Below, in pieces: positions 12,746-17,794 of a stretch of DNA of 17,794 bases. Position 1 is the stretch's first letter; each line of letters begins with the position of its first letter. A program made the translations under genes and the position numbers. The notes beneath the pieces are model-generated. The model was not told the origin of the DNA, ran no database searches, and saw only the letters and a program-made list of their open reading frames with translations. The stretch lies in assembly GCA_036260375.1 (NCBI GenBank), contig DASZZZ010000041.1, forward strand, positions 1-17,794, given 5' to 3'. Source of the stretch: DASZZZ01 sp036260375 (GTDB lineage Bacteria > Actinomycetota > CADDZG01 > WHSQ01).

Positions 12746-13834
12746 TTGGACGCAGTCGACGAGCGCCACATGATCAGGGCGATCGAGCTCGCGCGGCGCC
12801 CTCCGTTCACGTCGCCCAACCCGCGCGTCGGCGCGGTCGTCGTGCGCGACGGCGTCGTCCTCGGGGAGGGGTGGCACCGCGGTCCGGGCACGCCGCACGC
12901 CGAGCCCGACGCCCTGCGCGACCTCGACGCCGCCGGCGCGACCCTGTACGTCACGCTCGAGCCGTGCGCCCACCACGGGCGGACGCCGCCGTGCGCGCCC
13001 GCGGTCGCGGCGTCCGGCGTCCGGCGCGTCGTCGCCGCGCTCGAGGACCCCGACCCGCGCGTCGCCGGCGCCGGCTTCGACATGCTGCGCGCCGCGGGCG
13101 TCGAGGTCGAGGTCGGGGCGTGCGCGACCGAGGCCCGCCGCCTCAACGCCGCCTACGTCCACCACCGCTCGACCGGGCGCGCGTTCGTATCGCTCAAGCT
13201 CGCTCTCACGCTCGACGGGCGCCTCGCCGCGCCCGACGGCACGTCGCGCTGGATCACCGGGGACGACGCACGCCGCATCGTCCACCGGCGACGCGTCGAG
13301 TGCGACGCGGTCATGGTCGGTGCCGGGACGGTGCTGGCCGACGACCCGCGCCTCGACGTGCGCGCCGTCGACGCGCCGCGCCAGCCCGCGCGCGTCGTCG
13401 TCGACGGGTCCGGCCGCGTGCCGCCGACCGCGGCGCTGTTCTCGTCGCCGGGTGGCGCGGTCACGGTCGCGACTACCGACGCGGCGACCGTGGAACGGCG
13501 CAAGGAGTGGGAGGCGACCGGCGCCGAGGTGCTCGTCCTGCCGCGCACGGGCGATGGCGTCGACCTCGACGCGCTGCTCGAGGACCTCGGCGCGCGCGGC
13601 GTCGTGGAAGTCCTGTGCGAGGGCGGCGCGCGCCTCGCGACGCGCCTGCTCGAGCGCCGGCTCGTCGGCCGCCTCGAGCTGCACCACGGGGCCGTCGTGG
13701 TCGGGCGCGGGGGCCCGGACGTCGGCGACGTCGGCGTCGCGACCATGGCCGGCGCGTACCGCTGGCGGCTCGTGTCCGTCGAGCGCGCCGACGACGACGT
13801 CGTCGCGACCTACGAGCCGGACGGGGGGCGCTGA
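12746..13834 (+). CDS. ribD: Bifunctional diaminohydroxyphosphoribosylaminopyrimidine deaminase / 5-amino-6-(5-phosphoribosylamino)uracil reductase
   Basis: Performs the deamination and NADPH reduction steps after GTP opening in riboflavin synthesis. From TTG 12746 the protein has 362 residues. The deaminase half has DERHMIRAIELARR, TSPNPRVGAVVV and the zinc site His51 and Glu53 in HAEPDAL with Cys74 and Cys83 in EPCAHHGRTPPC. The reductase half starts near 147: FVSLKLALTLDGRLA, SRWITGDDARRIVHRRR and DAVMVGAGTVLADDPRL. The TTG start restores the family's 'DER-M' N-terminus; ATG 12770 would lose it. Expression should follow the FMN riboswitch just upstream. The next gene starts 1 nt after the stop. 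Confidence 0.95.
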   Translation: MDAVDERHMIRAIELARRPPFTSPNPRVGAVVVRDGVVLGEGWHRGPGTPHAEPDALRDLDAAGATLYVTLEPCAHHGRTPPCAPAVAASGVRRVVAALEDPDPRVAGAGFDMLRAAGVEVEVGACATEARRLNAAYVHHRSTGRAFVSLKLALTLDGRLAAPDGTSRWITGDDARRIVHRRRVECDAVMVGAGTVLADDPRLDVRAVDAPRQPARVVVDGSGRVPPTAALFSSPGGAVTVATTDAATVERRKEWEATGAEVLVLPRTGDGVDLDALLEDLGARGVVEVLCEGGARLATRLLERRLVGRLELHHGAVVVGRGGPDVGDVGVATMAGAYRWRLVSVERADDDVVATYEPDGGR

Positions 13835-13835
13835 C

Positions 13836-14465
13836 GTGTTCACCGGGATCGTCACCGCGACCGGCACCGTCCGACGCACTCGTGGGCGCGGCGGAGTGCT
13901 CGAGGTCGAGATCGAGGCACGGCCGATCGCGCGCGAGCTCGGCGTCGGGGACTCGGTCGCGGTCAACGGGACCTGTCTCACGGCGACCGCGGTCCGGAGG
14001 CGCTCGTTCAAGGCCGACGTGGCGCCGGAGACGCTCGCGCTGACGACGCTCGGGCGGCTAGGGCGCGGCGCGCGCGTGAACCTCGAGCTGCCGGCGCGGC
14101 TCGCCGACAGGCTCGGAGGCCACCTCGTGCAGGGTCACGTCGACGGCGTCGCGCGCGTCGTGCGCGTCGAGGACGAGGACGGTGCACGGCGGGTGTGGTT
14201 CACCGCGTCCGACGACGCCCTTCGCTATCTCGTTCACAAGGGCTCGGTGACGCTCGACGGCGTGTCGCTCACCGTCGCGGGGGTCGGGCGCACCAGCTTC
14301 GAGGTCGTGCTGATCCCGCACACGCTGTCGGTCACGACGCTGGCCTCGCTCGCGGTGGGCGCCGAGGTCAACGTCGAGGCCGACGTCATCGCGAAGTACG
14401 TGGAGAGGCTCTCGCGCGCGCGGGAGCCGGACGAGGGCAAGCCGGTCGGAGGGGGGCCGCCATGA
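13836..14465 (+). CDS. ribE: Riboflavin synthase (alpha subunit)
   Basis: Dismutates two 6,7-dimethyl-8-ribityllumazines into riboflavin and the pyrimidinedione. The 209-residue protein begins (V)FTGIVTATGTV, the invariant N-terminus, and has two repeated lumazine-binding barrels. The first contains LGVGDSVAVNGTCLTATAV (36-53); the second begins near GGHLVQGHVDGVA (94-106) and contains KGSVTLDGVSLTVAGV (135-150). A charged tail ends the protein. GTG 13836 follows the ribD stop by one base. The end overlaps the ribBA start (ATGA). Some naming schemes call this gene ribC or ribB. Confidence 0.96.
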   Translation: MFTGIVTATGTVRRTRGRGGVLEVEIEARPIARELGVGDSVAVNGTCLTATAVRRRSFKADVAPETLALTTLGRLGRGARVNLELPARLADRLGGHLVQGHVDGVARVVRVEDEDGARRVWFTASDDALRYLVHKGSVTLDGVSLTVAGVGRTSFEVVLIPHTLSVTTLASLAVGAEVNVEADVIAKYVERLSRAREPDEGKPVGGGPP

Positions 14466-15733
14466 CGTTCGACAAGGTGGAGCAGGCGATCGAGGAGATC
14501 CGCGCGGGTCGCATGGTGATCGTCGTCGACGACGCCGACCGCGAGAACGAAGGGGATCTCATCTTTGCGGCGGACTGCGCCACGCCGCAACACGTCTCGT
14601 TCATGGTGCGGCACTGCTCGGGCATCGTGTGCGTCGCGATGGAGCACGAGCGCCTCGCGCAGCTGCACCTTCCGCAGATGACGTCGGAGAACTCCGAGAC
14701 GATGCGCACCGCGTTCACGGTGAGCGTCGACGCGCGCGACGGCGTCACGACCGGGATATCGGCGGCCGACCGCGCGCGCACGGTCCGCACGCTCGTCGAC
14801 CCCGACGCGCTGCCGTCCGACCTCGTGCGACCCGGCCACGTGTTCCCGCTGCGCTACGTGCCCGGAGGGGTGCTGCGGCGCGCCGGGCACACCGAGGCCG
14901 CCGTCGACCTCGCCCGCCTCGCGGGGCGCTTTCCGGCGGGCGTGCTGTGCGAGGTCGTCAACGAGGACGGGTCCATGGCGCGCGTCCCCGACCTCGAGCG
15001 CTTCGCCGCCGAGCACGGGCTGACGATGATCTCGATCGCGGACCTCATCGCGTACCGCCGGCGCGCCGAGAAGCTCGTGCGGCGCGTGACCGAGGCGCGC
15101 ATCCCCACGCCGTACGGCGACTTCCGCTCGATCGCGTACGAGTCGCACGACGGGCGCACGCACGTCGCGCTGGTCATGGGGCGGCCCGAGGGCCACGACG
15201 ACGTCCTCGTGCGCGTGCACTCCGAGTGCTTCACGGGGGACGTCCTCGGCAGCACGAGGTGCGACTGCGGCGAGCAGCTGCGCGAGGCGATGCGCGCGAT
15301 CGCGGACGCGGGCGAGGGCGTGATCGTCTACATCCGCGGCCACGAGGGCCGCGGGATCGGGCTGCGGCACAAGCTCGAGGCGTACGCGCTCCAGGACGAC
15401 GGGCTCGACACGGTCGACGCCAACCTCGAGCTCGGGTTCGCGCCCGACGCGCGCGAGTACGGCGTCGGCGCGCAGATCCTCGTCGACCTGGGCATCTCGA
15501 CCATGCGCCTGCTCACCAACAACCCCACCAAGCGCGCGGGGCTCGAGGGCTACGGGCTCACGATCGTCGACCGCGTCCCGCTCGAGACACGCCCGAATCC
15601 CGAGAACGTGCGCTACCTCCAGGCGAAGAGGGATCGGCTCGGGCACCTGCTCGAGGCGATCGGTCCGGAGATCACCGACGAGCTCGCGGCGGGCGACGCC
15701 GCGGCCGTCGCGAGCACCGACGGGGAGGCGTGA
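14462..15733 (+). CDS. ribBA: Bifunctional 3,4-dihydroxy-2-butanone-4-phosphate synthase / GTP cyclohydrolase II
   Basis: Supplies both building blocks of riboflavin: the four-carbon unit from ribulose-5-phosphate (RibB, residues about 1-203) and the pyrimidine from GTP (RibA, about 204-400). RibB shows DDADRENEGDLIFAA at 23-37, TTGISAADRA and AGHTEAAVDLARLAG with His143 and Glu145. RibA shows VRVHSECFTGDVLGSTRCDC with zinc ligands Cys256, Cys267 and Cys269, RGHEGRGIGL at 292-301 and LLTNNPTKRAGLEGYG. Both halves look catalytically intact over 423 residues. ATG 14462 overlaps the ribE stop. RibB uses the Rpe substrate pool, and rpe lies about 3 kb upstream. Confidence 0.97.
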   Translation: MTFDKVEQAIEEIRAGRMVIVVDDADRENEGDLIFAADCATPQHVSFMVRHCSGIVCVAMEHERLAQLHLPQMTSENSETMRTAFTVSVDARDGVTTGISAADRARTVRTLVDPDALPSDLVRPGHVFPLRYVPGGVLRRAGHTEAAVDLARLAGRFPAGVLCEVVNEDGSMARVPDLERFAAEHGLTMISIADLIAYRRRAEKLVRRVTEARIPTPYGDFRSIAYESHDGRTHVALVMGRPEGHDDVLVRVHSECFTGDVLGSTRCDCGEQLREAMRAIADAGEGVIVYIRGHEGRGIGLRHKLEAYALQDDGLDTVDANLELGFAPDAREYGVGAQILVDLGISTMRLLTNNPTKRAGLEGYGLTIVDRVPLETRPNPENVRYLQAKRDRLGHLLEAIGPEITDELAAGDAAAVASTDGEA

Positions 15734-15734
15734 C

Positions 15735-16217
15735 GTGCGCACCTACGAAGGCACTTACGACGCCGCGGGGCTGCGCGTCGCGATCGTCGCGAGCCGCTTC
15801 AACGAGACGATCGCGCGGCGCCTCGCGGACGGCGCCCGCGACTGCCTCGTGCGCCACGGGGTGCGCGACGACGACGTCGCGCTGGCGTGGGTCCCGGGCG
15901 CGTTCGAGCTCGCGGCCGCGGCGCGGCGCTTCGCGGCGTCCGGAGAGGTCGACGCTGTCGTGTGCGTGGGCGTCGTCGTGCGCGGCGAGACCGCCCACTT
16001 CGAGTACGTCGCGGGGGCCGCGACGACCGGCATCGCGCGCGTCGGGGCGGAGACGGGCGTGCCGGTCACGTTCGGGGTCCTGACGACGGAGACGACCGAG
16101 CAGGCGTCGGAGCGGGCCGGGGGCAAGGCCGGCAACAAGGGATGGGAGGCCGCGCTCGCCGCGATCGAGATGGCGAGCCTGCTCGCGTCGCTCCCCAAGC
16201 CCCCCGGAGGCGCGTAG
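15735..16217 (+). CDS. ribH: 6,7-dimethyl-8-ribityllumazine synthase
   Basis: Condenses the RibD-pathway pyrimidine with the RibB product; the family forms pentamers or 60-mer capsids. The 160-residue protein has VAIVASRFNETI at 15-26, WVPGAFELA at 52-60, GVVVRGETAHFEYV with catalytic His88, PVTFGVLTTETTEQASERAGG with Arg127, and GNKGWEAA. GTG 15735 lies one base after the ribBA stop. It ends only 2 nt from the stop of the convergent DUF1844 gene, with no terminator between, so the two transcripts must overlap or end by another route. Confidence 0.96.
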   Translation: MRTYEGTYDAAGLRVAIVASRFNETIARRLADGARDCLVRHGVRDDDVALAWVPGAFELAAAARRFAASGEVDAVVCVGVVVRGETAHFEYVAGAATTGIARVGAETGVPVTFGVLTTETTEQASERAGGKAGNKGWEAALAAIEMASLLASLPKPPGGA

Positions 16218-16219
16218 CG

Positions 16220-16714
16220 CTACGGGCGCGGCGGCTGCTGCGACACGATCTCGGCGTAGGCCATCTGCAGCTGCGCGAGCAGCTGGCGGAACGTCCGGGC
16301 GACGTCGCCGAGGCCGTCGCCGACGCGGTCGAGCAGCCCCGCGAGCGCGTCGATCGCCAGCTGCGCCTCGGCCGGCGTGCCCGCGTCGAGCTTGACGGTC
16401 GCGACGTTGACGAGGTTCATCGCCGCGCTCACGACCCAGTCGCGCGCCGGGACGCGCGCTATCTCCTCGGCCATGCGGCGCGCCTCCGCCTCCTGCTCGG
16501 GCGTCCACATCGGCTGCTCGCCGCCGGGCGGCGGCGCGGGCTCCGGCTGGGGCTGCGGGGTGGCGGTCGCCTCGGGCTGCGGAGGAGCCGCGGGCGGGGG
16601 AGTCTCCGGCGCCGGGGCCGGCGCCTCGTCGTCGCGGCGGGCCGAGACGCGCCGGTCGACGACGCGCGGACGGCGGCGCTCGGGGGCGTCGTCGCGGGGG
16701 TCGGTGTCGCTCAT
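16220..16714 (-). CDS. DUF1844 domain protein with disordered N-terminus
   Basis: A 164-residue protein of unknown function. Residues 1-68 are charged and then Pro/Ala/Gln-rich (APAPAPETPPPAAPPQPE), so disordered. From about 70 it is helical: EQEAEARRMAEEIARVPARDWV, then MNLVNVATVKLD, AEAQLAIDALAGLLDR and VARTFRQLLAQLQMAYAEIV. This is the DUF1844 pattern. The family is repeatedly found next to infC in Actinomycetota, and its conserved face suggests a binding role, possibly translation-linked; this is inference. The ATG at 16714-16712 is preceded by a well-spaced promoter only 10 nt away, so the mRNA is nearly leaderless. It is divergent from infC and convergent with ribH. Confidence 0.88.
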   Translation of the reverse strand: MSDTDPRDDAPERRRPRVVDRRVSARRDDEAPAPAPETPPPAAPPQPEATATPQPQPEPAPPPGGEQPMWTPEQEAEARRMAEEIARVPARDWVVSAAMNLVNVATVKLDAGTPAEAQLAIDALAGLLDRVGDGLGDVARTFRQLLAQLQMAYAEIVSQQPPRP

Positions 16715-16724
16715 GGGCCGGATC

Positions 16725-16753
16725 GTTATACTCCCTTTCGAGACAGTCGCCAA
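16725..16753 (-). promoter_or_regulatory. Predicted promoter of DUF1844 gene
   Basis: On the minus strand TTGGCG (16753-16748) is followed after 17 nt by TATAAC (16730-16725), and the ATG comes 10 nt later. The start would lie within about 5 nt of the ATG, so the transcript is nearly leaderless. The same TTGGCG -35 occurs at the mihF promoter. Confidence 0.6.
16727..16732 (+). promoter_or_regulatory. Candidate -10 element of infC promoter
   Basis: TATACT on the + strand overlaps the divergent TATAAC by four bases. No clear -35 is seen upstream, within the DUF1844 start. If used, it gives an infC leader of about 250 nt. Confidence 0.4.
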
Positions 16754-16901
16754 GAAGGGGCTCTCGGTCGGCGGCGGGCGGCGACCCGCGCGGGCCGGAC
16801 GCTCCTCACCTCCCGGCGGGCCCGCGGGCCGGCGGCCGGCGGGGTCCACGGGTTGCCGCTGCGGGACGGTGGTGCGAGGTACGCCACCCCCCGCCCTCGA
16901 G

Positions 16902-16935
16902 CCGGTGACGCTGGTCTTGGCGTCATCGGCTTTTT
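16902..16935 (+). terminator. Intrinsic terminator/attenuator in infC leader
   Basis: CCGGTGACGC (16902-16911) pairs with GCGTCATCGG (16920-16929) over 10 bp with one G:U, enclosing an 8-nt loop. C and then five T follow (16931-16935). It is the only classical hairpin-plus-U-tract recognised in the window, and it stands 56 nt upstream of infC, pointing toward it. The reverse strand has no T-run after the hairpin, so it acts on the + strand. It implies early termination with conditional readthrough. The stretch 16733-16901 holds other GC-rich hairpins (for example 16868-16888) that could be antiterminators. Confidence 0.7.
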
Positions 16936-16979
16936 CGCGCGCGCGGCGGGGGCCGGGCGCAGGCACGACGCCTCTTGAG

Positions 16980-16984
16980 AGGAG
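16980..16984 (+). promoter_or_regulatory. Ribosome binding site of infC deciding an ATC start
   Basis: AGGAG, within GAGAGGAGAG, ends 7 nt before ATC 16992. The first standard in-frame codon, GTG 17010, is 25 nt from the site, too far. Confidence 0.65.
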
Positions 16985-16991
16985 AGCTGGC

Positions 16992-17567
16992 ATCGCAACC
17001 GAGCCGAGAGTGAACGACCGCATCCGGGTGCCGCGCGTGCGGGTCGTCGGTCCCGACGGCAAGCAGGTCGGGATCATCGACACCGACGCCGCGCTGCGTA
17101 TGGCGACCGAGCAGGACCTCGACCTCGTCGAAGTGGCGCCCGACGCCGACCCGCCCGTCTGCAGGATCATGGACTACGGCAAGTACAAGTACGACCAGGC
17201 CGTGCGCCAGCGGGAGGCGCGCAAGAAGCAGAGCCACGTCGTCGTCAAAGAGATGAAGATGCGCCCGAAGATCGACCGCCACGACTACGAGACCAAGAAG
17301 GGCCACGTCGTGCGGTTCCTCAAGCAGGGCGCCAAGGTCAAGGTCACGATCATGTTCCGCGGCCGCGAGGTCACGCACCCCGAGCGCGGCGAGATGCTCC
17401 TCAACCGCCTGGCCGAGGACCTCGGTGAGCTGGCGGTCGTCGAGCAGCGACCTCAGCAGGACGGGCGCAACATGACGATGATGCTCGCGCCGGGCAAGCT
17501 GGCGACCGAGGCGACCGAAGCGGCCGCGGGCGCGGACGGGGCCGACGGCGCCGCACCCGCCGCCTGA
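16992..17567 (+). CDS. infC: Translation initiation factor IF-3, apparent ATC start
   Basis: IF-3 binds the 30S subunit, checks the start codon and initiator tRNA and prevents 70S formation. The 191-residue protein begins IATEPRVNDRIRVPRVRVVG, the usual IF-3 start. The N-domain spans about 7-75 (QVGIIDTDAALRMA, LDLVEVAPDADPPVCRIMDYGKYKY). A basic linker, REARKKQ, leads to the C-domain (about 84-168: KEMKMRPKIDRHDYETK, VRFLKQGAKVKVTIMFRGRE). An acidic/Ala tail follows. The Shine-Dalgarno points to ATC 16992. In E. coli infC starts at AUU and IF-3 represses itself by rejecting it; the same logic is inferred here. In-frame GTGs upstream (16869, 16872) would add non-conserved leader sequence. rpmI does not follow: a convergent gene ends 17 nt after the stop. 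Confidence 0.95.
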   Translation: MATEPRVNDRIRVPRVRVVGPDGKQVGIIDTDAALRMATEQDLDLVEVAPDADPPVCRIMDYGKYKYDQAVRQREARKKQSHVVVKEMKMRPKIDRHDYETKKGHVVRFLKQGAKVKVTIMFRGREVTHPERGEMLLNRLAEDLGELAVVEQRPQQDGRNMTMMLAPGKLATEATEAAAGADGADGAAPAA

Positions 17568-17584
17568 GGGCGGCTCGAAGTCGC

Positions 17585-17794
17585 TCAGGTCACGCGGACG
17601 CGCACGCGCGCGCTGCGCAGGCCCCTGCGGCTCGCCACGAGCACGATCCGCCCCCGGCGTGCGGGACGGACGCGCAGGCGGGCCCGCCCCCGCTGGTCGG
17701 TGCGCGCCCTGCGCGCTCCACACGCAGGCGCGCTCCGCGGACCGGCCGCCCGCCGGACGTCACGCGCACTCGCAGCGTCGTCGGCGGGCGCCAT
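17585..17794 (-). CDS. C-terminal fragment of Ig-like/beta-sandwich surface protein, apparently frameshifted (5' end outside window)
   Basis: The last about 38 residues of this frame, RTDQRGRARLRVRPARRGRI, then VLVASRRGLRSARVRVRVT and stop, look like the end of a carboxypeptidase-regulatory or Ig-like beta-sandwich: 'TD-RGRA-L-V' turn and alternating strands. The preceding part in the same frame is low-complexity. The neighbouring minus frame (from 17793) reads PTTLRVRVTSGGRPVRGARL, exactly the first strands of such a domain, up to about 17707. One missing base near 17704-17710 would join them. Such domains end secreted or cell-surface proteins; the rest lies beyond the window. The ATG at the window edge is coincidental. 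Whether the break is real or a sequence error is undecided. Confidence 0.55.
   Translation of the reverse strand: MAPADDAASARDVRRAAGPRSAPACGARRARTDQRGRARLRVRPARRGRIVLVASRRGLRSARVRVRVT

Noticed and set aside
16869..16991. N-terminal extension of infC from GTG 16869/16872
   Set aside because: The extension would translate the attenuator, has no Shine-Dalgarno I can see, and does not resemble IF-3. The AGGAG site fits ATC 16992.
1..17794. tRNA or rRNA genes, insertion sequences, CRISPR arrays
   Set aside because: No cloverleaf-like TTCGA arm with paired stems, no transposase motif, no inverted terminal repeats and no regularly spaced repeats were seen on reading.

Overview
This is a very GC-rich stretch (almost every third codon position is G or C) from a high-GC Gram-positive bacterium. 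Actinomycetota is indicated by the actinobacterial-type integration host factor (mIHF) upstream of gmk-rpoZ-coaBC-metK-priA-def-fmt, by a PriA whose helicase ATPase motifs have decayed, and by a DUF1844 gene divergent from infC. The class is not certain; a lineage such as Thermoleophilia is a guess from gene order only. No mobile element, CRISPR array, tRNA or rRNA was seen. The content is core metabolism and translation, almost all on the + strand and tightly packed.

Layout. (1) 1-218: C-terminal tail of a NarL-like receiver that stops where its HTH output domain should begin. (2) 218-2468: pyrD-pyrF-pyrE (last steps of UMP synthesis), each overlapping the next by 4 nt, followed by moaA (2507-3514). 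(3) A clear promoter and a perfect Shine-Dalgarno open mihF-gmk-rpoZ-coaBC-metK-priA-def-fmt-rpe and a receiver/GGDEF-like regulator (3554-12462): nucleoid protein, GMP kinase, RNA polymerase omega, CoA synthesis, SAM synthesis, replication restart, formyl-methionine cycle (def and fmt) and pentose-phosphate epimerase. (4) 12495-16217: promoter, FMN riboswitch and a complete riboflavin operon ribD-ribE-ribBA-ribH. (5) 16220-17567: a minus-strand DUF1844 gene tail-to-tail with ribH and head-to-head with infC. The two share an intergenic region with overlapping -10 elements, and infC has a long leader containing a hairpin-plus-U-tract attenuator. (6) 17585-17794: the C-terminus of a minus-strand beta-sandwich (Ig-like) protein, apparently broken by a one-base frameshift.

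The most interesting signals are regulatory. They are the infC leader attenuator combined with an apparent AUC start codon; an apparent CUG start for fmt backed by a perfect Shine-Dalgarno; mini-ORF 'relays' joining gmk to rpoZ and possibly metK to priA through overlapping stop/start codons; and an expression-platform hairpin without a U-tract after the FMN aptamer. I saw no convincing new enzymatic or defence system. The candidates for something undescribed are these translation-initiation and leader features, plus the degenerate signalling proteins at the operon edges.
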